The position numbers and the translations under genes are program-made. Shown here piece after piece: positions 34,984 through 44,107 of a stretch of DNA of 64,000 nucleotides. The notes below the pieces were generated by a model. The model had not been told where the DNA came from, did no database searches, and worked only from the letters and a program-made list of their open reading frames with translations. Positions within the stretch are counted from its first letter, which is position 1. Each line of letters opens with the position of its first letter. The stretch comes from CAVQCT01 sp964371785 (GTDB lineage Bacteria; Zixibacteria; MSB-5A5; GN15; FEB-12): NCBI GenBank assembly GCA_964371785.1, contig CAYJOL010000001.1, positions 248,001 through 312,000 on the forward strand, read 5' to 3'.

Positions 34984-36216
34984 TCATTTGCCGCCAAACA
35001 GAGCCGGCCAGGGACTCAAATAGATCAGGTACCCCAACACTCCCAACAGAATCATGGGTGGCACGAAAACCCGGTACACCCGGGACAACTGAGAGCCAAA
35101 GTACTCATTGGTCAGGATCAGGCAAAGGTGGGTCGGCGAGAGCATCATGCCGAGGTAGCCGGATATATAAGCCAGCAGGATGTTGGCCGGCACGATAGTC
35201 GGCTGGTACAAAAATCCGGCCAACAACGTGTAACCCAGTCCTACATAAGCGGACACCATGCCGGTAAGAATCCCGACGGTGAAACAGACGAGAAAAATGA
35301 GAAGCTGCTGGGGCAAATGAAAAGTGACCGCGAGCCTCGGGATCGATTGAATGGCGCCGGTCAGCTCAAGAACAGCCTGAAACGAAAGAATGCCGAACAC
35401 GAGAAACACAAGTTTGATAGTGAGGCCCGATTTCAGCGACACAGCCAGCTGGGTTCTGTTGGGACGAGCGGTAAATATCAGCAGGATAAGCGAAATTGCG
35501 ATCGTAAACGCCAGGTTAATCTTCAGCAGCGCATAGAGCGCAATAGCGAGAAGTATCGGCCAGAGCGACATAAGCATGTCGCGAACAGCCCTCAGCAAAC
35601 CATTGTGCTGCGTCCGGGTGGCCTTGATCTTACGAATAAAGAAGAAGTAGCCAATCGCAGCCATGAGCACCGACATGGGTATCTGAAGCATCGAAATGTC
35701 ATAGAGTTTCATCCCCGTGATCGCAGCAGTCAAAATCAGGCCCGGGTAGACCGGCCAGAAGAATTCTACTATGTGGCGAAACCAGTAATTAGCCGCAACC
35801 TTAAATTCCGGCCGATATCCGCCGTCTTTGAGGACGTTCTCAACCAGTGGGGCTGACAGAAGTGATCCCCCCGGCATTGGCATCAACCCGACCAGACCGG
35901 GAAGAATGGCAATCGCCGTGCGGCTGCCACCGCGCAACCCCTGGCAAGCTTGACCGAGGCGATCGAGAAAATGGAGCTCTTTGAGCAGCGTCCCTAATAT
36001 GGTGATGAGTATGATTACCGATGTTAACGTGAGGAATCGTTCCGATTTGATGAGATCCCAATACCCCGCAAGCAGTGACCTGACAGGCAGCAGAAATAAC
36101 AGCGCCACTACCAGCCCTGCGGAAAACAATGTGACCGCCACCGATACCTTCTTCCGAAGGGCGAAGATAATCAAAACGAAGACTGCAATCAGCTTTATGG
36201 CGTCCACGTCGGCCAA
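34984..36216 (-). CDS. DUF401-family integral membrane permease
   Basis: A 410-residue polytopic protein with about ten hydrophobic helices. The first half contains GLVGLMPMPGGSLLSAPLVE and the second GILTGMVSAYVGLGYTLLAG, the paired conserved loops of the DUF401 (gluconate/ion-transporter-like) family. The reading frame has no early ATG. The TTG at 36216 has AAGGAA ten bases upstream and is the best start. The substrate is unknown. It is divergent from pabB, with 32 bases between their starts. Confidence 0.85.
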   Translation of the reverse strand: MADVDAIKLIAVFVLIIFALRKKVSVAVTLFSAGLVVALLFLLPVRSLLAGYWDLIKSERFLTLTSVIILITILGTLLKELHFLDRLGQACQGLRGGSRTAIAILPGLVGLMPMPGGSLLSAPLVENVLKDGGYRPEFKVAANYWFRHIVEFFWPVYPGLILTAAITGMKLYDISMLQIPMSVLMAAIGYFFFIRKIKATRTQHNGLLRAVRDMLMSLWPILLAIALYALLKINLAFTIAISLILLIFTARPNRTQLAVSLKSGLTIKLVFLVFGILSFQAVLELTGAIQSIPRLAVTFHLPQQLLIFLVCFTVGILTGMVSAYVGLGYTLLAGFLYQPTIVPANILLAYISGYLGMMLSPTHLCLILTNEYFGSQLSRVYRVFVPPMILLGVLGYLIYLSPWPALFGGK

Positions 36217-36248
36217 AGCAATAGATTTCCTTATGAAAAGTCAAATGA

Positions 36249-37625
36249 ATGATGACTTTTATTGACGCAAAACAGTCTATGCTTTACTTTGGTGGTTCAA
36301 TGCCACACTATCGGGAAACAGTTGACAGAAATCAGCGACGACGCGGAGCTTCACCGGAGACCGTTTTTTCCTTAATCGCTTATGAGCCGGGCGCCGTCTG
36401 GCTTGATTCATCCTCAGCCGAAAACGACAGACCGACAACTTCGATTATCGCGAGGAATCCCATTGCGGAGTTAATCTGGGATTGTCGGCGGACGACAATA
36501 CTGCGTCCGAACAGCAGGCTGGAACTGAATGAGCAAAATATCTTTGATGTCATTGAAGAGATAGTTAAGGACTCGCACTGTTTTGTTTGTGGCTATGTTT
36601 CCTATGAGGCGGCTATTCCGTTTGTAGGACTCACCTGGCATCGCTCATCGACGCGTGTCCATCCGGCCCGTTTTTACGTCTTTCGATCCGTTTTGAGCTA
36701 CGACCATTTAAGTGGACAGTATCGAGCAACGAAACCGGAGCATGACGACTATCGCGATATTCTGACGCATGATATCAGGGTCAAACATATACGTGAACAC
36801 GCAGTAGCCTCGACCCATCACAGTATGACCAGAGACGGTTACCTCGATCGGGTCCGTTCGATCCAGCGACACATCTACGAAGGAGACATTTACCAGGCAA
36901 ATTTTACGACCGGTGTAGAAGTCAAAACCGACACCCGTCCTTTCGACATCTACAGGCGGCTTCGCCGCACCAGCCCAAGTAATTATAGCGCTTACATGAA
37001 TTTCGGAGACCTTACCATTCTCTCGGCCTCGCCCGAGCGACTGCTGACCAAACGAGGTCCTCACCTGCTTACCTCGCCGATTAAAGGAACGATTGAACGC
37101 GGCAATCGCTGGACCGAAGGCGACCAGACCAGAAAGCTTCTGGCTTCCGCAAAGGACCGCGCCGAATTGCTCATGATTATTGACCTTGAAAGAAACGACC
37201 TCGGTCGGGTAGCTCGAACCGGCACGGTCACGGTTGACAATCTGTTTTATCCGAAGCTATATTCATCCGTGATCCACTTATCAGGCGACATCTCGGCCGA
37301 ACTGAAATCCGGGGTCTCCACCCGGCAGATATTTGAGGCGATGCTCCCGGGAGGTTCGATTACGGGCGCACCCAAACGACGAGCCATTGAAATAATCGCC
37401 GCACATGAGCCCGCATCGCGCGGTGTCTACACCGGGTGTATCGGGTATTTTTCCGGAGATGTCATTGATATGAATTTGGCCATTCGTACTGTTGTGCACC
37501 AGGGCGATACGTATCACGTCCATGCCGGTGGCGGTATTGTAGCCGATAGTATTCCTGAGCTTGAATATGATGAAATGAATTGGAAGATGCGGGGGATGTA
37601 CGGCTCGCTGGGGGTTACACCGTGA
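36249..37625 (+). CDS. pabB: Aminodeoxychorismate synthase component I
   Basis: A 458-residue chorismate-binding enzyme of folate biosynthesis that makes 4-amino-4-deoxychorismate using ammonia from PabA. The C-terminal domain contains IYEGDIYQANFT, SASPERLL, SPIKGTIERG (with the catalytic Lys of PIKGT), IDLERNDLGRV, and PGGSITGAPKRRAIEII, ending GGGIVADSIPELEYDE. PIKGT rather than the PIAGT of anthranilate synthase indicates PabB. Two ATG codons (36249 and 36252) are in tandem without a strong ribosome site. The stop overlaps the GTG of pabC. No pabA lies in the window. Confidence 0.93.
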   Translation: MMTFIDAKQSMLYFGGSMPHYRETVDRNQRRRGASPETVFSLIAYEPGAVWLDSSSAENDRPTTSIIARNPIAELIWDCRRTTILRPNSRLELNEQNIFDVIEEIVKDSHCFVCGYVSYEAAIPFVGLTWHRSSTRVHPARFYVFRSVLSYDHLSGQYRATKPEHDDYRDILTHDIRVKHIREHAVASTHHSMTRDGYLDRVRSIQRHIYEGDIYQANFTTGVEVKTDTRPFDIYRRLRRTSPSNYSAYMNFGDLTILSASPERLLTKRGPHLLTSPIKGTIERGNRWTEGDQTRKLLASAKDRAELLMIIDLERNDLGRVARTGTVTVDNLFYPKLYSSVIHLSGDISAELKSGVSTRQIFEAMLPGGSITGAPKRRAIEIIAAHEPASRGVYTGCIGYFSGDVIDMNLAIRTVVHQGDTYHVHAGGGIVADSIPELEYDEMNWKMRGMYGSLGVTP

Positions 37626-38473
37626 TAAACCCAACATTTCAGACCGTGACCAGTATTGATGGTCGGATAGTGCCACTTGGTGAGGCAAAAGTGTCGGCCT
37701 TTGACAACGCGGTGCTTTACGGTGAAGGGCTCTTCGAGACGTTTCTGGGCATCGATGACCGACCGATATTCCTGAAAGAACACCTGCAACGGCTCCATGC
37801 TGGGGCCAAGGTCCTCGGGATCAAACTTCCCGTATCAGACAAACAGCTCACGGACTGGATGATTGCCGTACTGAGGACTCATCCCGATCATGTCAAGCAG
37901 CTCCGTTTGACGGTAACGGCCGGCGAATCGCCGCGGTATACCGGCCGCCAGGGACCGCCCCGGATAATCCTTGGCGCAGCACCGCACAGAATCCCAACTG
38001 ATCCCTACAAGCTCCATCTCTCCGAATATCGAGTCGACCAGGATTCCGAATTTCGCCGCATCAAAACCATTTCTTACGCTATTCATGCGGCCGCGCTCAA
38101 AATAGCGAAAAAACACAAGTGTGATGACGCCTTGCTGCTTAACGAAAAGGAGAAAGTTGCGGAGGCATCCTCGGCAAATATCTTCTGGGTAAATAGAAAA
38201 GTAGTATTCACGCCTCCCCTTTCAGCCGGATGTCTGGTAGGAATCACCCGTGCCCGCGTTATGAACGAAGCTACCAGACTGGGAATGTCGGTGAAGGAGA
38301 GAGATTGCTCACTGTCGGAGTTGTCTAGAGCTGACGAAGTTTTCATCTCCAGTTCTCTGAAATTGGTCATTGGCGTTTCCGCCATCAGAAGTTCCAAGGC
38401 GACATTTGCTTATTCTGCCGGGCCGATCACCGCGCAGCTCCGCAGCCTCTTTCTCCGCCTGGCCGAAGTATAG
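37622..38473 (+). CDS. pabC: Aminodeoxychorismate lyase (class IV aminotransferase fold)
   Basis: A 283-residue PLP enzyme that splits aminodeoxychorismate into 4-aminobenzoate and pyruvate. The start is GTG 37622, overlapping the pabB stop (GTGA) and preceded by GGGGG. Family markers are SAFDNAVLYGEGLFETF, the PLP Lys in RIKTISY, EKVAEASSANIFWV, PPLSAGCLVGITRARV and ADEVFISSSLKLVIGV. A branched-chain or D-amino-acid aminotransferase has the same fold, but coupling with pabB makes PabC the clear choice. Confidence 0.92.
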   Translation: MINPTFQTVTSIDGRIVPLGEAKVSAFDNAVLYGEGLFETFLGIDDRPIFLKEHLQRLHAGAKVLGIKLPVSDKQLTDWMIAVLRTHPDHVKQLRLTVTAGESPRYTGRQGPPRIILGAAPHRIPTDPYKLHLSEYRVDQDSEFRRIKTISYAIHAAALKIAKKHKCDDALLLNEKEKVAEASSANIFWVNRKVVFTPPLSAGCLVGITRARVMNEATRLGMSVKERDCSLSELSRADEVFISSSLKLVIGVSAIRSSKATFAYSAGPITAQLRSLFLRLAEV

Positions 38474-38558
38474 TTGTTTTTAAATTGACTTCCCTCCGCC
38501 ACATCCTCTTCTTCGCGGATGAGACATATTAAGCGTCGATAGAAAGAGGGATGACCCT

Positions 38559-39356
38559 ATGCATGGATTATACAAGTTTTGGCTGATAACACTGGCCTGC
38601 CTGGTTTCGTCCGGAGTCACGCATGCGCAGTACGCAGACACTGAAGTTCGTTCGACCCTATACGACGTCCCTCCGCGAGTTCTGATCGATGTCCCCACCG
38701 CCGGCACATTGCCACGCGGCTATTTCGATATAGGCATTCGCTTATATAACGACGGTGGCGCGATCGGTAGCAACAACATCGGGTTATCAAATCGCCTGAT
38801 GATAGGTATCTCATACGGCGGAGAGCGGATAATCTCCAACAGAACGCCGGACTGGAATCCCACGATCGAATTCTCACTGAAATTCAGACTGGTCGACGAG
38901 CTCCAGTACTTTCCCGCGATAGCGATTGGGTATAGTTCGCAAGGCGACGGTGCCTGGAATTCTGACAACAAGCGTTATACCTTCAAGTCACGGGGATTTT
39001 ATGGAGTCGCCAGTCGAAGTTTCTACTTCTACCAGTGGACGGCCGGCTGGCACGGCGGTATCAACTATTCGCGGGAGAACACTGTCGATAACGACAAGAA
39101 GATAAATCTGTTTGGCGGTTTCGATGCTACCTTCAAGTATAATCTCGCCTATCTCGCCGAATATGATTTTGCGCTCAATGACACCAAGAGCGCGTATTTC
39201 GGGGGGAAAGGACGCGGATATCTGAATATGGCGGTGAAATGGCTGTTTACCGAGAATCTGGAAATCGAGCTCATCGCCAAGGATATGCTGGTGAACCGTC
39301 ACGAAGCCTCCACAATTTCCCGGGAGATGCGGATAACATACATTGACAGGTTCTGA
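38559..39356 (+). CDS. Probable outer-membrane beta-barrel protein
   Basis: A 265-residue protein with a signal peptide (FWLITLACLVSSGVTHAQ). The mature sequence consists of alternating aromatic strands (PRGYFDIGIRLYNDGG, NRLMIGISYGGERI, TIEFSLKFRL, RGFYGVASRSFYFYQWTAG) and ends EMRITYIDRF with a C-terminal Phe, the usual beta-signal of outer-membrane barrels. About 10-12 strands are possible. I do not recognise a family. AGAGGG lies eight bases before the ATG. It overlaps the downstream AlkD-like frame by 14 bases. Confidence 0.8.
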   Translation: MHGLYKFWLITLACLVSSGVTHAQYADTEVRSTLYDVPPRVLIDVPTAGTLPRGYFDIGIRLYNDGGAIGSNNIGLSNRLMIGISYGGERIISNRTPDWNPTIEFSLKFRLVDELQYFPAIAIGYSSQGDGAWNSDNKRYTFKSRGFYGVASRSFYFYQWTAGWHGGINYSRENTVDNDKKINLFGGFDATFKYNLAYLAEYDFALNDTKSAYFGGKGRGYLNMAVKWLFTENLEIELIAKDMLVNRHEASTISREMRITYIDRF

Positions 39357-40062
39357 AACGGTGGTCGAACGAGTAATTGCCGAACTGAACAAGTACCGGA
39401 CTCCGGCCCATCAAATAGACAACCAGCAGTTCAACAAGGAAAAGGTCACCGCGCGGGTTATCAGGACACCCATTGTCCGCCGCATTTCCACCGACCAATT
39501 CGCATCCATCAGAGCGTTGCCGACAAAGGAGATATTTCTTCTGTGTGACCGGCTCCTTGCGGCCAAGCGCGACGAAGAGCGCACAGTCGCATTTGATTGG
39601 GCTTATCGCTGCCGAAAGAGATTTCAGATTCGAGATTTCGCGCGACTTGAAAGGTGGCTGAAACAGTATGTGGAAGCCTGGGGATCGTGCGATGACCTGT
39701 GTTGCCACCCGCTCGGCCATTTTTTGTACGCTTTTCCGGAGAAGGTTCCGCATCTGGTCAGGTGGACAGGGTCGAGCAATCGATGGCTCCGGCGTGCATC
39801 GGCGGTGGCCCTGATACCATCATTGCGAGCCGGAAAGCAGTTGGACTTTGCCCTTGGCATTGCTGACAGGCTGTTACCTGATGAAGATGATCTGGTTCAG
39901 AAAGGGTATGGCTGGATGTTGAAGGAGGCGACGAAAATATTCCCGAAGCAGGTGTTCACGTACGTCCTGAAGCACAAAGATGAAATGCCTCGGACCGCAC
40001 TGCGATATGCTATTGAGAAGTTGCCGAAGAACATGAGATTACAGGCTATGAAACGCGACTGA
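39343..40062 (+). CDS. AlkD-like DNA alkylation repair protein (HEAT-like repeats)
   Basis: A protein of up to 239 residues, all-helical, with the AlkD-type pattern: CDDLCCHPLGHFL (the position of the catalytic Asp loop), then RWTGSSNRWLRRASAVALI and a second helix pair DLVQKGYGWMLKEATKIFP. AlkD-family proteins excise positively charged alkylated bases without flipping them. The start may be TTG 39343 (overlapping the outer-membrane gene by 14 bases) or GTG 39361; neither has a strong ribosome site. It converges on the creatininase gene across 46 bases. Confidence 0.88.
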   Translation: MTGSETVVERVIAELNKYRTPAHQIDNQQFNKEKVTARVIRTPIVRRISTDQFASIRALPTKEIFLLCDRLLAAKRDEERTVAFDWAYRCRKRFQIRDFARLERWLKQYVEAWGSCDDLCCHPLGHFLYAFPEKVPHLVRWTGSSNRWLRRASAVALIPSLRAGKQLDFALGIADRLLPDEDDLVQKGYGWMLKEATKIFPKQVFTYVLKHKDEMPRTALRYAIEKLPKNMRLQAMKRD

Positions 40063-40108
40063 AAGTGGTTTAAGGCAAGACGCCAGATCGACTTGGGGGG
40101 GATATGCA

Positions 40109-40843
40109 TCACAGACCGAATTTGCGCCAGCGGGCAAGAACCATTTCCGCAAAATCACCGACCGTGCGAATAACTTTCTCACGATACACCATGGCTTGCG
40201 AAAGGTCAAAATTGGGGTAGCCCTCCCCTTCGCGATATAACAGTATCGAACCCGGCACCGGATATACGTCGGCTCCCGGCTGAAAGTAATACGCCAACTC
40301 CGGATCATACGCCTCTTTGTCGGCCAGCGACGGATCCATCGCCTGCACCATCGCCGTTTCATCCGTCCCCGCATGGCCACCCTGGTGGCCGAAGAACTCT
40401 TTAGTCATGCCCTCGCAGAGCTGCCACCAGTGAATTACGGCAATGTTGCACTTACGCTGGTGGTGAAATTCGTATGCCACAGTCTTGAGCGAGGCATTAT
40501 TGCCGCCGTGACCATTCATCAGGATAACATTTCTGAAGCCGGTATCGGCAAATGAATCGAGAACGTCTCGCACATACAATTCAAAAGTCGATGGTGCGAT
40601 GGTCGATCCGCCGTTGTAGCGGTATAACGACTTCGTGATGCCGTAATTAACGGTTGGAGCTACCAGGGCATTTAGCCTCTCGGCGATTCCTTCGGAAATG
40701 ATTTCAGGGATATAATTGTCGGTCCCGATACAGCAGGAACCGTGAGCTTCAACTGTCCCGACTGGAAATACGATTGTATCAATCTTCCCGGGGACAAGTT
40801 CTTTGATTTTGAGCCAGCTCAGCTTCTGAAGCAGTCGTTCCAC
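40109..40843 (-). CDS. Creatininase-family amidohydrolase
   Basis: A 244-residue metal-dependent hydrolase with the family signatures FPVGTVEAHGSC, MNGHGGNNAS and GHQGGHAGTDETAMV, which hold the metal-binding His, Asp and Glu residues. The family includes creatininase, the MftE peptidase and archaeal FAPy deformylase, so the substrate is open. The GTG start directly follows the TAA of the DUF2064 gene (no gap), with GGAG six bases before it. The tight pairing suggests that the two enzymes share a pathway. Confidence 0.88.
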   Translation of the reverse strand: MERLLQKLSWLKIKELVPGKIDTIVFPVGTVEAHGSCCIGTDNYIPEIISEGIAERLNALVAPTVNYGITKSLYRYNGGSTIAPSTFELYVRDVLDSFADTGFRNVILMNGHGGNNASLKTVAYEFHHQRKCNIAVIHWWQLCEGMTKEFFGHQGGHAGTDETAMVQAMDPSLADKEAYDPELAYYFQPGADVYPVPGSILLYREGEGYPNFDLSQAMVYREKVIRTVGDFAEMVLARWRKFGL

Positions 40844-41593
40844 TTATGGCTCCAGCTTGGTAAGAATCCGCTCCATCACTTTTTCGGTCTCGTGAGCGGT
40901 AAGTTCATCCCCCTCGAAGCGGAATTGGTTGATGTCAAGAATCATCATCTCAAGGTCATCCGACGTTTCCACACAGTACCAAATCTCAAGTTCGGACCAT
41001 GCTAAACCTTTTTCAGAAAACGCCTCCGCTACTTCGGAGTAGATCTTCGGCGATTTCCAGTCGAACTCGGAGAGATTTATCTTATAGGAACCGGACATGC
41101 CGATCATATAATAACGTCCTTCGGGCGTGGGACCGAACACGGCATCGGACTCCCGCAACATACGCAGAGCGGTCGCAAACGCCTCAGCGCTTATGGTCGG
41201 TGTGCGGCTGCCTATCACCAGCACATGCTGGTAGCCCTGGGAAAAACAATCCTGAAAGATCTTCTCGACCTTCACGCCCCATCGTTCTCTGGCGAGTTCA
41301 ATTTGCTGAAACCGGCACTTGAAAAAATCCGCCGCGTTATCTTTAAGTTTCTTGGTGAGGTAATCGACAATGATGCCCACCAATTTCTTTCGTTCGGGCG
41401 AGTCTACGAAATACAGCCTTACATCCGCTTCTTCCACCGATCCGGCATTGACAATTGAGTCGCTTATGAAGGCCTGATGCAGAAAACGTACGTGGTCACC
41501 CTGAATGAGACCGAAGTCCATGGAGGAGCCGTCTTCCTGTGGTTCCTGGATACAGATCGCGATTACTGCGTCTTTCTTCTTCTTTGATACCAT
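40844..41593 (-). CDS. DUF2064-like glycosyltransferase/nucleotidyltransferase-fold protein
   Basis: A 249-residue protein. The centre (QHVLVIGSRTPTISAEAFATALRMLRESDAVFGPTPEGRYYMIGM) matches the DUF2064/CofC GT-A fold pattern VLIGSDxPxL...A...L...D.VxGPxxDGGYxLIG. The Asp normally present after GS is Arg here (GSRTP), and the usual DGG is EGR. The N-terminus lacks the common KTRL nucleotide-binding motif. These changes suggest altered metal or nucleotide use. It lies immediately upstream of the creatininase gene. Confidence 0.75.
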   Translation of the reverse strand: MVSKKKKDAVIAICIQEPQEDGSSMDFGLIQGDHVRFLHQAFISDSIVNAGSVEEADVRLYFVDSPERKKLVGIIVDYLTKKLKDNAADFFKCRFQQIELARERWGVKVEKIFQDCFSQGYQHVLVIGSRTPTISAEAFATALRMLRESDAVFGPTPEGRYYMIGMSGSYKINLSEFDWKSPKIYSEVAEAFSEKGLAWSELEIWYCVETSDDLEMMILDINQFRFEGDELTAHETEKVMERILTKLEP

Positions 41594-41804
41594 ATCTATC
41601 CGTTAGTAGTGTCTGAAAAACTGCTCCAATATAAAGGCGTGGTTTGGCTGAGTCAAGCAGGTCAAACGCAAAAACAGGTTGGGTGGGCATTTTTTTTTCA
41701 AAGATAATTCGGGGCATAACTGAAGAAGCAACGATTGGACTGCGGCGCAATTATCACTGCCATCATGACAGCGCCCGGGACGTACCCCTCCAACGCGGTC
41801 TTCA

Positions 41805-41841
41805 AAATACAAACCTCCGCGTTCCGATCGGGACGCGGAGG
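41805..41841 (-). terminator. Hairpin terminator after the pseudo-receiver gene
   Basis: CCTCCGCGT (41814-41822) pairs perfectly with ACGCGGAGG (41833-41841). On the minus strand it is followed by TTTGTATTTTG. It lies about 50 bases after the stop at 41893. The rest of the gap (41594-41804) shows no gene; it contains only an A/T-rich tract near 41691. Confidence 0.7.
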
Positions 41842-41892
41842 AAATAAGGTACTTGTACGTTGTGCCAACAATTTGCTACGGCAGAGCTGAGA

Positions 41893-43122
41893 TCAGCGAT
41901 GATTCTTATCCAGATGCTTGAAAATCTCGGTCTTGAGCAAGCTCAACAGTTTCTCGCTGTCGATTTTGGCCGAGATCTTCTCCGCCAGACGCTCGGCCAG
42001 CTCGGATGCGAACTGCTGGGAGAACATTTCAATGCGTTGCGGCGTAAGTTGCTCGAGCGTATCTTCCCAGTCGAGTTTCCGGGCTTGATCCGGTTCTGCG
42101 GATTCGGAGTTCAGTGTAATGCTTTCAGTTTCACTGGAATGAATTTTTTCGATTTCTTTTTTGAACTCGTCAATAAACTTGTCGACCGCCGGTCCGGTCG
42201 CCTTCGCCGGTTTCGCGACTCCGGCTTGTGGGCCCGGGGTGATCGGGTCGACCAACGACGATGGATCGGAAATACTCAAATGTCCCTCCGAAATTGCTGC
42301 AGGTCGCGGCTTGGCCGGGCCGGCCGTTTTAGGTTTACCGTCGTCTTGCATTTCGTTGATGAACCAATCATAGTCATGGGCCCGGGCTTCCGATTCCTTC
42401 GCGCCGGACTTGGACTCGATGAGTCCATACTGATCAGAGAGAATATCAAGTTTGCTTGATCCGGAAAGGTTCGGCTGGGTTCGGACTTTGGGCTGAGTCT
42501 GCTTTATATCCGTTGTATCATCATGTATCATCAGGGACTCCACCTTTCCACTGTCCGAACGCGAATCCGCTTCATCCTCCCCGTGTTCATATCCAATCAT
42601 GTGATCAGAGTGCTCCTTCTTTGCCACGCTAATCCTCGTGCTTGATTGCTCCATGACCTCGGAGTCGGTGACATTGATGTCCCCTAGGCCCAGTGCCGCA
42701 TCGAGCAGCTCGTCCTCAATGCCGGTGGCGTTTTGGATTTTCTTCGCGGCCGTCGACCTGGAAGCTTCCGTCTGGCCGGCGAAAGCGCCGACTTTCTCTA
42801 TGAAATCTTTGGGGTCGAAAGGACGCGGAACCAGAACTTCCTCAGGAAATGGCAGACCGGCCTCATTCGTATTGCAGAATATCAACTGAGGCAACGAGGC
42901 AATCCTCGGATCGGCCTGGATTATTTCATATAACTGCTTTCCACCCGGGCCGACCAAGTCACTTCCTGTGATAAGCAGGTCAGGACGCGTGAAGTTCAGC
43001 ACCTCCAGCGCTTTGGAGCCTGTGGTTACCGCGATCACTTCGTATCCGTTCTGTCTCAAGACCGACTCGGCCACTCCGCGAATCGTGTCTGACTCCTCCG
43101 CCAGCAATATTCTTTTACGCAT
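41893..43122 (-). CDS. Pseudo-receiver domain protein with long disordered tail
   Basis: A 409-residue protein. Residues 1-115 follow the receiver fold (KRILLAEESDTIRGVAESVLRQNGYEVIAV), but the phosphoacceptor site reads DLLITGSDLVG with Gly where Asp is expected. The conserved Lys-Pro reads VPRPF, with Arg for Lys. The acidic pair near the N-terminus is EES. Residues 130-310 are polar, low-complexity and probably disordered. The last 90 residues are amphipathic helices (DKFIDEFKKEIEKI; EDTLEQLTPQRIEMFSQQFASELAERL). Phosphorylation by the usual route is unlikely, so it may act as a protein-binding module. It follows the rhomboid gene by ten bases. Confidence 0.85.
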   Translation of the reverse strand: MRKRILLAEESDTIRGVAESVLRQNGYEVIAVTTGSKALEVLNFTRPDLLITGSDLVGPGGKQLYEIIQADPRIASLPQLIFCNTNEAGLPFPEEVLVPRPFDPKDFIEKVGAFAGQTEASRSTAAKKIQNATGIEDELLDAALGLGDINVTDSEVMEQSSTRISVAKKEHSDHMIGYEHGEDEADSRSDSGKVESLMIHDDTTDIKQTQPKVRTQPNLSGSSKLDILSDQYGLIESKSGAKESEARAHDYDWFINEMQDDGKPKTAGPAKPRPAAISEGHLSISDPSSLVDPITPGPQAGVAKPAKATGPAVDKFIDEFKKEIEKIHSSETESITLNSESAEPDQARKLDWEDTLEQLTPQRIEMFSQQFASELAERLAEKISAKIDSEKLLSLLKTEIFKHLDKNHR

Positions 43123-43132
43123 GATAGTACGC

Positions 43133-43963
43133 TCAACCCTGCTCGTTTATCTTTTTGCCTGCTAATTTTGACGAAGCCTCTTCGAGGAACTTCCTGTCTT
43201 CTTTGCTGATGTTCTCAATCCCGACCTCGTTTATTTTGTCCAGGATCTCATCGACTCTTCGCATTATTTCTTCGGCCCTTTGCCGATTCTTCTCCACTTT
43301 TGAGCTCTGACGGCTGTACTTATACTGCTTGAATTTATCACCCAAATGCAACCAGCGCCAGTCTGCTTTCATGTACAGAAGGCCGAAAAGCGCACCTCCG
43401 AGATGCGCGAAGTGGGCGATATTGGCACCACCGAAAAGAAACCCCAGCAACATAATCCCCGGAATGGCCCACTTGACTTTGATTGGTATCAAAAAATAAA
43501 TGTACAAATATCTCTCAGGAAACATCACCCAGTAAGCGGCAAGCACTCCGTAGATGGCGGCCGAAGCACCGATTATTGGCGCTATCTGAGAGGATTTGAC
43601 TGCCATTGAAAGGACCGCGCCGGCCAACCCTGCCAACAGATAGAACCGCCCGAACCGCTTGCTTCCCCAGGTGAACTCAACCTCAGTGCCGAACATCCAG
43701 AGGGCAAACATATTGAAAAAGATGTGTCCAAGCCCACCATGGAGGAACATATATGTAAGAGGCTGATACAGCTTATTGGGGAAATCCTGGAAGAATTCGC
43801 GGGGAGAAAGGCCAAGCGTGACAGTCATCTGCGGATAAATGTTCTGGATAATGAACACTATCACGTCGAGTACGATCATCCATTTGATGAACGGGGATAT
43901 AGCCCCTGGGCCTATGCCAAAGCCTCTTCTGCCATATCCGCTGTCGTATTGAGTTGACCTCAT
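43133..43963 (-). CDS. Rhomboid-family intramembrane serine protease
   Basis: A 276-residue membrane protein with six transmembrane helices. The catalytic dyad is S134 (IIGASAAIYG) and H187 (HFAHLGG). The conserved HGGLGHIFFNMFALW supplies the oxyanion and structural His and Asn. After the last helix, a soluble C-terminal tail of about 75 residues (ending DEILDKINEVGIENISKEDRKFLEEAS) matches the small domain common in rhomboids of environmental bacteria. Substrates cannot be predicted. It is co-directional with the pseudo-receiver gene, which may be co-expressed. Confidence 0.93.
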   Translation of the reverse strand: MRSTQYDSGYGRRGFGIGPGAISPFIKWMIVLDVIVFIIQNIYPQMTVTLGLSPREFFQDFPNKLYQPLTYMFLHGGLGHIFFNMFALWMFGTEVEFTWGSKRFGRFYLLAGLAGAVLSMAVKSSQIAPIIGASAAIYGVLAAYWVMFPERYLYIYFLIPIKVKWAIPGIMLLGFLFGGANIAHFAHLGGALFGLLYMKADWRWLHLGDKFKQYKYSRQSSKVEKNRQRAEEIMRRVDEILDKINEVGIENISKEDRKFLEEASSKLAGKKINEQG

Positions 43964-44107
43964 AGTAACCTATTTATCGGTAAATAGATGAAATCATTTA
44001 TCCGACCGATTTCTCTCTTTCGAGTCGGTCTCGGCTGATACCTGCATCGCTTGGCCGGTGTCAGTATTCCGGTCATCTCCCGCCGGGAGATGTGAAGGCG
44101 GTCTCGC

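Noticed and set aside
34957..35856. A 299-codon open frame on the plus strand opposite the DUF401 permease gene
   Set aside because: It is rich in His, Arg, Gln and Lys with no domain pattern, as expected for the antisense of hydrophobic codons, and has no ribosome site.
44074..44092. Inverted repeat CATCTCCC-GCC-GGGAGATG as a terminator of the 35-residue ORF
   Set aside because: There is no T-tract on the minus strand and the loop is only three bases; the function is uncertain.
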